64,000 nt of DNA from Dicaeum eximium (taxonomy: Eukaryota; Chordata; Aves; Passeriformes; Dicaeidae): positions 568,008-632,007 of the forward strand of contig VWZP01008273.1 of the NCBI GenBank assembly GCA_013396995.1, given 5' to 3'. The notes beneath the pieces were generated by a model. It did not search any database, had not been told where the DNA came from, and saw only the letters and a program-made list of their open reading frames with translations. Positions 14,101 to 27,500 of the stretch are shown piece by piece. Position 1 is the first letter of the stretch; every line of letters starts with the position of its first letter. The position numbers and the translations under genes are program-made.

Positions 14101-17100
14101 TGGCTTCAGAATGAGAAATTACTACGTTTCACCTGAGGAAAAAAGTGGGGAAATAAGAAAAATGTAATAATTCACAAAGTTCTCTGCAGGGACAGACACA
14201 GCCTTCTGTCGTCACTGTTGGTGTCTGAGGTAAAAGATGCAGGATAAAATATAAGTAAAGAAGAAAAACTAAAATGCTGATGTAAGGATGCAAACCTGGA
14301 CCAAACACCACAGTGAAGCATCCCCTGTATATTTTCTGCAAGGGAAAAAATTCCTGGTTCTGCCTCTAAAAATGGGGGCGTTTTCCCCCATAAAATAGAT
14401 TTGGGAAAAAATGCTTTTTGAGGGTTTATTTCTACAGAGAGTTGTAGTTTTTTTATAAATGTGTTCCTAGAACAGATTAAAAACCTGCTGCAAACACTCT
14501 CCCCACCTTCTCATGCAGGAGGAACCTGGATGTTCCAGAGTTCCCAACCACTCCTGCTGGACAGCACACCTGGACATGGTGGCAATTAGTCCACAGTGCT
14601 CACCTGGTATTCAGCCTTGCCTGCAGGTAGCCCTTAATGAATAAACCCTGATAATTCAGGGATGATTTAATTAAAAATGGCATCCTTCTCTCCCAGGAAT
14701 TCAGTACTTCACTTCTCAGCTGGCATCAAAGACATCCCGTGTCACTGGATGCAGAAAGGGTCTTATAATTCCAAATTTTCTTCACTCATCCTTGAGATTG
14801 TCACATTAACCTTATTTTTCTCTAAATATGCAAAAGGTATTTCCAGAGGTAGTGAATTAAGGGCAGCAATCACAGCTAACTGTGAGAGAATTGAGCTCAG
14901 AACCCTTGAATAAGAAAGCAAACATGGCACAGTTAAATTAAACAAATTCGCCGGCAGATTTAAATTCAGAAGAAAAGAAATTACAGCCCTTAGAAGCTCT
15001 GTAAAGTTATTCGAGTATCCTGTAATCAAGGTTCAATACATCCTGTAAAGAGGAGCAAGGAATTCATGTGGCCAAACCAGAGTTTAGTGCTGGGCTGTGC
15101 AGGTTCCAATCCTGTTCCTGAAAATGTCTCCTAAAAACAGGGCAAGCCTTAGTGACAGGAATGTCAGGGACCAACAAAGCAAGGACAACTTTGATGAGCC
15201 CATCAACCTGGCAGGAATAACCTTGGAAAAGTCTTGAATTCATTAAAAGCCTTTTCAAAAATCCTGATTCTTATTAACAAATCCCTTTCCTTGACGTTTT
15301 CCATAATTAATTATGCGTAGAAATGTTCCTGTCTCCATGACAAGTGTTAGTCCCAACATTCTGGGCACTTCCATGATGTTTGGCACATGACATCATTGAC
15401 TGACACGTGGTGGATTTTTAACTGAAAATGGAATTCTGAAACCTTGTGGCTTTTTTTTTTTTTTTTTTTTTTCCATAAAGATTTGAGGGGGGAAAAAAAA
15501 CCCACAGAATTTCTCAGGGGGAAAAACCCCACAGAGTTATTTGGGAAACATCAGTGTGATGTGGAGAGGAAAATGATGATTTTGGGCAGAGATGTGAGCA
15601 GGTCACACGAGCTGGTGTCAAACCAAGCTCAGGGAGCTGCCTGAAGCAGGCACAGAGGATGGGTTAGGAGCTGGGGAACATCCAAAAACCTCCTGTGAAA
15701 ACCAATCTCAGCCCCCAATAGCTGGAGAGGGCACTCCCAGCAGCATTCAGAGAGTTCAGGTGGCCCCAAGAGGAGACACAAACGCCAGGATTGTTCAAGC
15801 CATGGATTTCTGCCACGGGGCTCAGTCATGCAGAGCTAATAGATCAGCTGCTGCTGCCTTGCTTACCCCAACACCCAGCTGAGGTTACAGTTTCTCACTC
15901 TTTTTCTTATTTTAGAGGTAGTTATCTTATCACAGGAGCCTGGTCACGCCACATTTGCAGCAGCCAAAATGACATGAAATGGTTCCAGCTGCATCTGGGA
16001 TAATCAGATACCTCTTTCCAAATCAAAGCATCATTGTTTGCTTTAGCACATCCTACAATCCAGGCAACCCACAACTTCCTTAAGCTCTGTCTCCCAGGAA
16101 CAGTTGGTTGCAAATGATTTATTGTAATCCTGATTATTGGCAACCTCCCCTGGCTGTAACTTCTGCTCCTGAAGATTTGTCAGTGAGTGTTGTGATTTCT
16201 CTTTGCTAAAATCTATGGTGGCAATGCAAAGTCATTTTTGAGTTGGTTTTTGTTTTGGTTTGGAGGTTTTTTGTTGTTGTTTTTTGTGGGTTTTGGTTGG
16301 TTGGGCTTTTGTTATATGTTCTTTTACCAAAATAGAGTGTCTGTAAGGGACATTAAAGAAAGATTTAATGAACAGTGACAGCAAAGATTTTTCAGTATGT
16401 TGATTTAGCAGTTTAAACTGCTCTGCATTTGCAACCTGCTGTGAGACACATCAGAGAGGCTGCAAATGGCTTTTGAAGTGAGAATTTTGGACTCCAAGAA
16501 CAAAAGGAAAATCAGAAGTACATGGCCAGAGGTTTTTCTCTCACAGCAAGACATATCCAGAAGGTGCCAGTTCCAGGATGAGGAGAACCTGGAGGTGCAG
16601 TTCTTGCTGCTGGTGCCAGTTTGAAAACTGAAAGCAGCACTGGGATTGTAGCCTTGGGATTATCTCCCATACGGGAGATCCTCCAAAATGGATTCTTGAG
16701 AAAGGCATTCAGTAGCCACCACTGAATACAGATTATCAGCCCAACATTGTTTAAGGCTGCTTCTCGTTTAACAGTAAAAAAAGAAAAATACTTCCCCTAT
16801 GGCTGCTTCTCATTTAATAAAAAGAAAAGAGTTTCCCTACACAGGGGGAAATTTTTATAGTCTAAAATGTGACTAAGACTCCTCCTTTCCTACCAAAATG
16901 CAATTCATCAACAGGACTTGGCAAAGGTCTCAGAGGGAAGGGACAAGAATGATTTGGTTTTCCTGGACCTTTTGTATTGATTGTCCAAACAGCCCTGACA
17001 AATTCACTTTGCTTTCAGAAAGGATTTGTGAAAATTCTCCCTCAATGCAGAAGCCACCAGGCAAGAACTGTACCTGTGCAAAAGCTTTTAATAAAACTCT

Positions 17101-18447
17101 AATGCTCCAGACCACAAATGAGGCAGCTGGGCTGAAAAATTGCAGCATAACAAAGAGGTCAGAGACAGCTTTGTATAACCTGAAGATAAGTGGGAAAGCA
17201 GCACTGGGAGGGCAGACAGTGTGGAACACTTACAAATTACAAATAGACACTCACATATCTTTCCTAGCTGTCAGTTTTCCCACCTGCTCCTTTCAAGATG
17301 AGGAATCTCTCTCCTCATCAGCCTCCAGTTAAGCCACTGGGAGAAGAGCCTGTGCCTGAGACATTTCTGAACTTTATCTCACATCTTTTTTCTTTTTTTT
17401 TTTTTCCCTGATGTACTACTGCAGGTCTCCTGCTTGATTTCCAAGCCCCATTGTGCTCTATCCCCCCGGGCAGTGCAGTCTTACTCATCATAAATACAGA
17501 TTTCTCTTTGAACTATAAAGGCAAAAAAAGGTTTCCACATTCTTAAGTGATAAATCTTTGTTAAACAAACCTAACAAACGCCTTAGATATTTACCTAATA
17601 GCTATTTCAACACGTGGCAAAGACCTGGCAGATTAATTTTTGAATTAAAGTGGCTTTTTTTCTCCCTGATTTGTTCACCTGAAATCGAAATTATGAGAAT
17701 TAACACCTTTATGTAGCTACAAACTTGGTGCATGACATAAAAGGATGCATGTTCTGCTTCTGTTTTACTCTAAGGTTACAGTGAACAAGGAAAACAAAAC
17801 ACCAGAAGATTAAATTTATTCCTTTTAATCCAAAGAACACCATCAGATATGGCTCCTATATCCAAAGATCAAAGATTGGGAACTTGAGAGGAGACCCAGC
17901 TAACAAAAACAGGGACGGAATGATGAAGTCATTTACATATCTCAGATACATTTAAGTCATGCAAAACAGGACAGAAAGGCTGAAGGGATTGGGACTAATA
18001 AAAAACAGAAGTGAAAATAGAAGTGTGTTGTAGCCATCAGTCTGAGTAATGATAGAAAAATATCCTTTTTTTTAAATATAGTTCCTCTGAAAACAACTGG
18101 GGTGCATTTATATCCCAATCTCTCAATAAAGTGACATTGCTATATTTGCATAACCCTAAAGCAGTAAATTTTCATTAATTTATGATCCTATAGAAAACAA
18201 AGAAAGTGCTTATTTTTATAAAAATTGTGTGGGGAATCCACAAAAACCCGGTACCACATCTTCATTGGAATTGCATCTACAGAACACTTCTTTAAGAGCT
18301 AAAAAACAATTCCACTGTATCAGGAATTCCTCAGGATGGTTCCAGCTGCATATCCAAGCCTGTCCAGTCACCTGCAGCCAACAAGGGGTTTGCTCCACAG
18401 TTCAAGTTTTGCAAAGTGCTTATTGTAATTTGATTTTGCCCTGACAG

Positions 18448-18473
18448 GATTTCTGTCTGACGTGGGTTTGGTG
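18448..18473 (+). other. FOXN1: FOXN1 5' UTR part of the first coding exon
   Basis: The acceptor 'ttgccctgacag' (AG at 18,446-18,447) precedes the ATG by 26 bases, so the start codon lies in an exon spliced to upstream non-coding exon(s), as in mammalian FOXN1. The position is inferred from the splice motif; no transcript evidence is available. Confidence 0.5.
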
Positions 18474-18593
18474 ATGGTTTCGCTACTCCAGGACCAATCC
18501 AATATTAAATTTTCTCCTTCGGACACTCTGGAAAGGGACCAGCAGGACCTCATGAAGGCACAGGGGGATTCAATATCCCCAGTTCAGCAAAGT
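18474..18593 (+). CDS. FOXN1: FOXN1 coding exon 1 (start codon; residues 1-40)
   Basis: Begins ATG GTT TCG CTA (MVSL), the same first four residues as mammalian FOXN1. Further anchors are QSN near residue 8 and LERDQQDLMKAQG, which matches the LEGERQGDLM region of the human protein. It ends in QQS at a strong GTGAGT donor (18,594), phase 0. The next exon also opens in phase 0, and the join QQS/DNPSYSC parallels the human QSKHAGFSC. This exon is too short and low-complexity to stand out alone. Start choice rests on the MVSL match and on the total length coming out at 648 residues. Confidence 0.88.
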
Positions 18594-21500
18594 GTGAGTA
18601 AACTGGCCCAGGCCTGTTCTCTTTCTTCTAAGATCACAATCAACATTCAGTTGTACTAAATCTCACCAAACCTACTGGTGACAAAGAAAATATTGGAAGT
18701 TTTCTTCCTGAAGGGTAGAAATCTGAGTTATGCTGCTCAGCTAATCTCAGACTCCAGCTAAATGTTCTGTTCCATTCCTTAAAATGACTGGAAAAGCTGT
18801 GCTGTGCCCCACTGCAGAAAGAACTGGATTTATCCTGATTTCCCTTGTGGGATTTCTCGAAATCCAGCTGGGATTTGGAGAGGGAAAGGCACCACTCAGT
18901 AACCTGCTCTGCCTTTTTATGGAGCACAGGAGATTCCATTGCCCCCTCCCTGAGCACAGCACCCTGCTCCTGCCTGGTGTGTGTCTTCCCAAAGGCTGCC
19001 CAGGAATTCCTCATCCCTGATGTCAGGGGAAATATTTTCAGTGCCAGCATCCAGACTCCAGCCCTGCTCCAGCCTTTCTGTCCAGATTAAAAAGCACTTG
19101 AGTATCTGGTGTTTTCTCTCTGCTGAGGTGCAGGAGGGAGGGCAGGAGAGCAGCCAGGAAGGTTGGGGTGTCTGCCCAGAGCCTGCCTTGTGTCCCCAAA
19201 TGAGTGTGGCCACCTCAGTGAAGGGAAGTGATGGAACCACCCAAAATTGTGGAGCCTGGAACACCATCAGGAGATGAGATCAAGCTGATTTGACTGAACT
19301 TGCACTTATCCCATTCCTGCCATTTAATCTTCCAGCGCTTGATCTTCCTCAGCTTTTCCCTGAAATGGCCACACCAGAGTCAAGGTGCCCCGTTTTTCAA
19401 GGACAGTTCTGTTTTCTGCTGGAATCACAGAGGGGTTTGGGTTGGAAGGGACCTTAAAGATCCTCCAGTTCCATGCCACGGACTACACCAGGCTGCTCAA
19501 AGCCCAGTCCAGCCTGGCCTTGCTTTTATTTATTAATTGCTGAATGGTTTTAGATACAAAGCAACCAGAAAACCCTTGAGATCTTTTTAGGGCTTCCCTG
19601 CAGGAAGGTGGTTAGAACTGGTCATTTCATACTTACCATTAATTTTTTTTTTTAAATTAAAATATATTAAAGTATAACTATAAATATATATAATATGAAA
19701 AAATCAAAAATAAATACAAAATAAAAATATCCTTATTAAATATAGATATAGATATAGACATATATAGAGATATAGATATAAATATAAATATATTATAAAA
19801 TATAGTATAACATTATATATGAAAGATACTATAAATATATTAAAATTAATTAACTAGTATTAATATTANNNNNNNNNNNNNNNNNNNNNNNNNNNNNNNN
19901 NTATTACTATTACTGTTACTATTACTATTAATGTTAATATTACTATTACTTTAATATTAATATTGTCGATTTCATTTATAATTATATACATTTATAATTT
20001 ATTATTAATTTAGTTATAGATAATTGTTGTAATTTGTTGATTTATAATTTATATTTTTAATATATTAATATCGATGTTGATGTTACTATTAAATATTGAA
20101 TACTGATATTGATTAATTGGTATTGAAATATACAAAAAAAGCAAATTTTGAATTTTGAAATTTATATAGATAAATAACTTGGATAATGAAAATAATAAAA
20201 TATTTGCTCAGACTCAGATACTAACCCAAATAAATAAATGTCACCACCCCACGGCAGGACAACCCCAGCTACAGCTGCCAACCCTACAAGCCAGACACCA
20301 GGACAGAAAGGAAGAGCTCGGAATCCTCTCACAGCCCCAGCCCCGCTTCCCCATCCCACGGATCCAACCCATACCCTGCCAGCCAAGGAATCCCGTGTGG
20401 CAAGAACAAATTCAAGTCATCCTTCATCCCGGAGAAATTCCGGCGGTGCAGCTTCGAGGAGAGCTCAGCCGGGAGCTACGAGCGCTTCCTCAGGAGCCCC
20501 AGGAACCCCTTCCACCCTTACAAGAGGCAGATCAGCGAGGACGTTTTTTTGGAAGCCCACCAGGCCCTGCCACCAGAAGCTCCTTCCTTCAAGAGCCACG
20601 GGAGCATCGATGGCTTCGAGGGTCTGCCGGGATCTGCGGGTCCTGAGGAGCCCGAGGTGTTTCCCACCCACATCCCAAATATTTCTGCGGAGCAGCCGTG
20701 GTGTAACAGCCTCCAGTACAGCAGCACGGGGCAGGAGCACGGCTCCCAGGTCATGGTCAGTGGGTTTTGTCATTGTTTCTTATTTTTTGCTATTGTTTTG
20801 TGGGTTTTTTGTTATTTTGGGGGGGGGGGTTTGGTGTTTTTTGGTGGTTTTTTATTTATTTTTTGTTTATTGGTTTGGTTTTTTTGTTGAGGGGTTTTTT
20901 GTTGGTTTGGTTTTGTTTAGGTTGGGGTTTTTTTGAGTTTGGTTTGGTTTTGGTTTCCTTGGGGGTTTTTTGGGGGGGGTTTTGGTGGTTTTTTGTTGTT
21001 TCTTTTAAATTTTTTTGTTTATTGGTTTGATTTTTTTTGTTTGGTTTGGGTTTTTTGTTGTTGTTTTTGTTGGGCTTTTTGTTGGTTTTTTGTTTTGTTT
21101 TGTTTTTTGTTTGGTTGGTTTGGTTTGGTTTTTTGGGGGATTTTTTGTGGTGGTTTTTTTTTTGTTGTTGTTGTTGTTTTTTGTTATTTGTGGGGGATGT
21201 TGGTTGTGTTTCTTTACTCGGTGTCGTTGGCAGCAGATCCTTACCCTGAGGCTTGGGCCAATTTGGGGGGGTGGCTGGTTATGCTCTTGTTATTTTTGTT
21301 ATTGGAATTCTGGATGCCGGAAACTTCGGACTTTTTGCATTAAAAATCAATCCTCAGAGAACCTCAGAGGCCTCTCTGAAGAAGTAAACCCATAAATTAG
21401 TCACTTGAAAGTGAGTCAAAAATAAGATGATGCATGATGACCCCGGCTGCAGCTGAGAATGTTCAGGATGGAAATTTATTTATTCTAATGCTAGAATATT

Positions 21501-24500
21501 TCCTGATCTTAAATTTACACCTTTGGTATTTGCTACATATCAATGTTCCCAGCCATTCCTCCTCACATTTTACATGTGGGAAGTGAAGATACACAGATTT
21601 TTGTGCAAGAGTGATTTGCTCAAGGTCACCAAGCGTAATGATGGGAAAGCCAAGAAAAAGAACCTTAAATCTGCAAAAAAATTGACAATGCAAAAAATAC
21701 TGACTCCTAAGAGAATGCTACATTTGATCTGAGGCCGTGAAGAAAGCTTCCAAAATTAAATAATAGAACTAAGAGCATGAGTGTGTAGTTTAAATAGAAA
21801 TGTGTAATATCACATAGTAAAACAAAACCTTTGAGTCTGAAGTTTTAAAATATAGTAATACATATAAAACAAGATAAAAGTTTTGAGGCAGTAACCAGTT
21901 CTTCTTCTTCACCTTCTTCTTCATAAGTTTAAGTAGTATTGTGCAATTAGACAAAAAAATTCACATTACAACACAGTTTTCAATAGAAAAATGTGCTTTT
22001 GGAGGTATTTTCTTATTATAGTGTGATTGCATTGGTATTAATTGTTCTGTCAAGCTGCAGGCTAGAGCTCAGGAAAAGCATATATAGACAGATCCATTTT
22101 TATTTGTCCAAATTCTCTATTTTCTGGTCTTTTCCTCAAGCAATCCTCAGAAAGATGCACAAGGACAAATTATTTTTTATTAGATATGGTTCACGAATCC
22201 TAAATATCCAAATGCTCCCTGACAAGAAGATTTGTCATCAGCTGGTGTTTTCAAAAAACAAAAGTTCACAAAACAGCATTTTCAAGCATGAGGATGTGGA
22301 GCAGATTTGGCCCAACACCTCAGCTCACCTGCACCTTTCTCAGTACAAATGGAAGAGAAACTCCAAAACATCAGTGCCACCGAAAATAAATATCAGCTCT
22401 GATATTTATACGTGCAGTGCCAAGTTACCTGGGCTAATTTCAATACTAGATAAAGGTAACTGCCTATTTAGGGCAGCAGAGATCCCTGAAAAGCAAATTA
22501 AATGAGCCTCCAGTATCTCCACAATATCTCTGCTGTGATCCAAGGTGTATCTTGGTCATCTCCTGCAGCCAAAAAAAGCAATTCCACCTGGCACAGGAGG
22601 GCCCTGAGCTGGTTCTGAATGGCTGGGGGAGGAAGAATTCATGGCTACCAAATGAAAGAGGAGTTTAAAAAAAAAAAGTCTTAATTGGATTAAGACCAGG
22701 GAATGGAGAGATGTTGTCAGGGAACATACCTGGGGATTGAAGCCATCCAGGTTAAAGAGGAAATGGATCTAAATCTCTTATTTCCTGGGTAGACACTCAT
22801 CTAGGTCAGAGGAGTTCAGTGCAAAACCTGTGAGCAGCTGATGAAAAAAAAAAAAATTCCCATTTTCTTCCCAAATCCCTGGGCTGCAGGATGTGCAGGG
22901 GCCCTTTACAAGCACGTGTGGCTGCTCCCTGTTGGTGTCTGTCCTGGTCCTGCCAGCACCCAGCTTCCCACTTTTAAATCACTTCCATGCTGCTGGAAAG
23001 TTGAGATTTCTGAAAATCTGCATCTGCTGGTCACCAAGATAACACTGGTGTTTATTGGTAGTGGATGTCAAACCAAGTCTAATTTGTGCTTCTAATAATA
23101 CACCATAAAAATACTGAATATTTTTATATTTATTAGATCTACTACACGCATGACATATAAAATATATAAAAGAAATAATGTGTATGTATTTTATATAATA
23201 CTATTGTATAATATTATAAATATTATATATAATATTATATTATAAATATAGTATATTATAAATATAGTATATTATAATATGTTCTATATTATATATTATA
23301 TTATATTGTATACTATATATTGTATATTATATATTATTTATTATATTTTTATATAATATTATTTATTATATGTTCTATATTCTATATTCTATATTCTATA
23401 TTCTATATTCTATATTCTATATTTTATATATATTTATTATATTATATTATTATGTATATTGCTATGTTTATTAATATTTTTAGACAGACTAAAATGCCAT
23501 AAAAGCTGGCCATGTTTTAAAGCAGAAGGATAAGTGCTATTGGATTCTTGAAAAATCAAAATTCTCACTGAATTCCCCCATTCTTACATATTCCCTGTAT
23601 CTTGGTTGAACCCAGCAGTCAGCCCAGTGTGATTTTTCTCTGCCACATCTTTCCTGTACATTAAAGACCTCACCCTCCAGCTAATGCCAAAATTCCAGAG
23701 GCAGCTGGAGGCACTGCAAGATAAAATCAGGGAGAATGAAAAAAAGAAGGAGACACTTGTGCACAGTCAGGGATGAAAGCTGGAGTGTGTGGTTTGTGTG
23801 CTCAGGGAGGAAAAAAAAAAATATAAACAGAGCCTGACGTTTTCTAAATTGCTGTTTGCATGGAATGTGGCCTGGGATTTCCTTTTTTAAATTTGTAGTT
23901 ATGGAAATGCAGGAATTGGTTCATCTCTTCATGGAATCACGGCGTGGTTTGGGTTGGAAGGGACCTTAAAGATGATCCAGTGTCGATTCCTGCCGTGGGC
24001 AGCGACACCTTCCACTCTCCCAGGGTGCTCCAACCTGGCCTTGGACACTTCCAGGGATGGATCATTCCCAGATTTGCACCATTAAAACATAAACCAACCC
24101 CTAACTCCTACTAAACCCCTTAACCCTTACTATTAACTCCTACTAAAACAGAATTAAACCCTGAAAAATCACCACAATGAAAGCAAACCCGGGGAGCGAC
24201 CAACAGAATAATCCTGTTTTAAATTAAGCTGTTCTCTCTAATTACTCCTCCCTCGGATGTTTTCCAGCAGGATTCCGAGATGAAGCTCAGGACATCCCCC
24301 CTGGAAGAGCAGCCTGGTTTGTACTGCTACCAGCCCCAGGTGCAGCAGATGTACTGCCCCTCACACCCCTTCCACCAGGTCAGTACCAAAATATAAATAT
24401 AAATATAATAAAAGGAAAGGTTATATTGCACTACCATCCTAACTTACAAATCCATTATTGTTATTTTAGAAGAAAATGGTCCCAAAATGGTGCAAAAAAA

Positions 24501-27500
24501 AAAATCTTCTGCTGCAAATATAAGCTATTGTGGATATGTCACAGCTCCATATATCTCACTCACTATAAAAATGTCATTTCTGTGTGCAGAAACCCCACTT
24601 AGCTTGGGAATTCATGGAATATTCTCAATTTCTTTATCCATTCTTCAGCAGGCACCTTTCCCCTGTCCCTGCTGATTTGATACCAGAGCTGTTTCTATGC
24701 TGATCACATTCCAAAAATCCTCCAGATTTAAAGCTCCTGAGAGCTGCCAGGCAAGATCCAGCAGGCACCCAGAGGAAAATCCTCCATCCACTTGCAGGCT
24801 GGCACTGGGACAAATCTCTCAAGTGCAGCAGGTTTCTGTCAGTCAGACTTTTCAATACCTGTGCTTAATGTTAATACAGAAAAAGTCTGACAACGTGTTC
24901 TATCGCTCAGGAATTTTTTTAAAAAATTACAAAAAAATAGGTAAAAGAGGTAGAATTGCTATCCCTGTGCCATAATCACGTGCTGGAAAATGAAAAGAGC
25001 CTGGGATGCAGCTGAGAAAAGTGGAATAACCTCTCCTGCATGGAGCAGCTCCATTATTAACACATTAAATTTCCAGCTGGAATGGGGCAGTGCAAGTTCA
25101 GTCCCTCCAAGGAAGTTCCACTCTGGAGAACGGGCCCTGGAGTGAAGGATGTTCAAACTGAGTTCAGATTTCATTAGAGGGATGAGAGGGATTCAGCCCC
25201 TTCATCAATTTTGTCCAGGTGATAAAGCAGCCTCACCTTTCCCTTTGCTGGACACAACAGAAGTGGTGACTCAGAAGAAAAATGAGTTATTATTGACCCG
25301 AATGAAGCAGCAGGCACTGGCTGGAGTCACTCACCCACCCACCATAAAAAAACACCTTTCATGCCATGGGAGGCTGTAAAACCAGCTCCAGCCTGTCATT
25401 CCAGCCCATTCCCCAGCCTCCCTTCCCTCAAAAATGAAACCAATAAAACAGAAATAATCCCTCAAACGCCCAGGTCTGGCCTTTCATGATGACATCAAAA
25501 CCAGCCCTATCTTAGTGTTGTTTCCTTTCAAAGAGACACCAAAAAACAATAAAAATCAGAATTATTGTAGGAATTGCCTGGTTTGCTGCTCTTGGGGGAA
25601 AATCTGCAGCCAGTGCACAAGGCAGGGAGCACCACACTGCACACAAAAATTGGTTCACAGCTGCTCTGGAGACTCTAATTGTGCCCAATATTTAGTTTAA
25701 CAAGGCAGGACATGATTAGTTATGTACATTTCATTTCTTTCACCATGCAAACAACTGAGTCTGTTCAGTCTGGTTTTACACATTCCATTGCAGGCAGTTC
25801 AGTGTCACAGAGATAAAAGTAAATAGGCAAGAAAAACTCCAGCAGCCAGCATAAAATTATGGAGAAAATGACATCAATTATTCAGAGTACAGAATAAATA
25901 AATAAACTGAATATTTTGCTGTTTTAAGGGGACAAAGAGCAGTAGCAGCTGAAGCTATTGATTAAAAAAAAAAAAAAATTAGGGAGTTACAATTAGAAGC
26001 TAAGGAGATGTCCAAGGGATTTTTCCCAATCAGTCTTGAGAGCTACATTATAATTTTTCAGAGGAACCACCCAAACCTCATGGCACAGGAGCTGAGCAGT
26101 AAAACACCAGGGCAGGGCTCAGCAACCTTTGAGTACCAGGGAAGGCACCCAGGTAGATTTTTTTATTAGCATGTGACAGGACTTCCAATTTTGGCCATGT
26201 CCTCATCCCTGGCATCTGGAAAGATTCACCTGGAAGAGGCAGAAATTCCTCTGAGCTCCCAGAGAGCCAGCTGATGTTATCTTACCCAAGCTGGATCATG
26301 TTCCTTTGCTCTTGAAAGTCTCTTTGCAGCAGGTTTGAACTGTAAATTGAGGAAGAAAAATGCAGAATATTCAGAAAAGAAAAAGACCGAGTGCTGTGTT
26401 AAAAAACTGAGAACAAATCAATGGAAACTCTGGTGCAATCCAGGCTGTCTGTGTGGATCATCTCCAGTTTTTCACCTGTTTTTTTACCCTGGTGATCCCA
26501 TAATTTTGGTTTGTCTTGGGACAGGCTTAGAGATCTCCTGGAGAATGGGTCAGCATTCCTCAGGGAGCTTCTGTGGCTGCTCCCAGGGGAAGGGAAAGAG
26601 TGGCATAAATATTGTCTGATTTTAGGGGTGCTGGCTACTCTTTTTAGCTTTCTGATTGAGAAAATGGAGTGGAAAAGTCACTTGAGGGGGTGGTTAACAG
26701 CACCTGAACTCCTGGCCCTGTGGAGAAGCCTTTTCCTTGGAATTGACTGTGAGGGAGCAGACAGGGAGCAGCCCAACAGCTTCAGCAACGTGAAACCACC
26801 CCAAAAATGTCCCATGTGCTGCTCTCCTGACCCCTGGAATGACATCACTGACTTATTCCATAATAATACATTCATCTTAAATATATTCTGTTGCATCCAT
26901 TTAAGTTCTTGTTGCTGTTTGTTGGTTTTTTTCCCCTGCCCTATATGGTAACAGCAGTTTTAACAGAGATTTTGGGATGCTATTCCATTAGGAGAAGATA
27001 CTATATTATTTAAATTTTTGCCTTTCTGTACCCTCTGCACCTAAAGAAAAAAAAAAAAAAAAGCACACAAATAAGGCTCAGGCAAAACTTCCCTGTTTCT
27101 TCCTACATTTTTAGCAGCTTTACTTCCTCAGCTGGTTTTTCCAAGGTGAAGTTTTTTATTCTGGTGGTTTGGAGTTTTAATGTCAATAAAATGACATCAT
27201 TGATTATTTGTGTGCATGTTCAGGGGAGGCTGAGCAGGCTGAAATACTTCAAAAGAAATGGCTGGAGGGAGATGATCTTTAGCTCTATAAAATTAAGAAT
27301 TATCTGGGGACAATTAATAGGACACAGCTCCTCACAATTTTCACATCGCAGGCAACGAAAAAGAAAATACTCTTTCCCATACAATACCCTCAGAAATAAT
27401 GCTGTTATTAGGGAATAATTTTGGGAGCTGGTTGCTAAAGCAAATAACATTTCTGCTGTCCCCCCAGTACCCCTCAGGAGGCAGCTACCCCGTGACTTAC

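Larger units (their letters stand above)
1..18447. other. FOXN1 5' flank / 5' non-coding region, no coding exon seen
   Basis: No stretch here shows protein similarity I recognise. Open frames are short, and the longest on + (144 codons at 16,898-17,332) has no recognisable domain or clean exon borders. The DNA is AT-rich with many homopolymers. It contains two old CR1-like fragments (about 4,729-5,450 and 10,850-11,135), one younger CR1 tail (about 3,795-3,897) and G/T-rich low-complexity patches near 11,900-11,955 and 16,230-16,310. FOXN1 promoters and non-coding first exons in mammals lie many kilobases upstream of the ATG, so they could lie here. SLC13A2, the mammalian upstream neighbour, was not recognised. 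Confidence 0.7.
21226..24270. other. FOXN1 intron, non-coding
   Basis: Intron between the second and third coding exons, after the G/T tract. It contains an AT microsatellite at about 23,100-23,470 and a CR1 tail at about 23,930-24,068. I recognise nothing else in it. Confidence 0.75.

Noticed and set aside
16898..17332. 144-codon open frame on +
   Set aside because: No domain, no clear splice context and no similarity I recognise; probably chance, although it is the longest single frame in the 5' region.
20179..21395. Long overlapping frames around the FOXN1 exon and the G/T tract
   Set aside because: The FOXN1-homologous frame is a different one; the others are GC-rich shadows or G/T-only composition (F, G, V, W, L strings).
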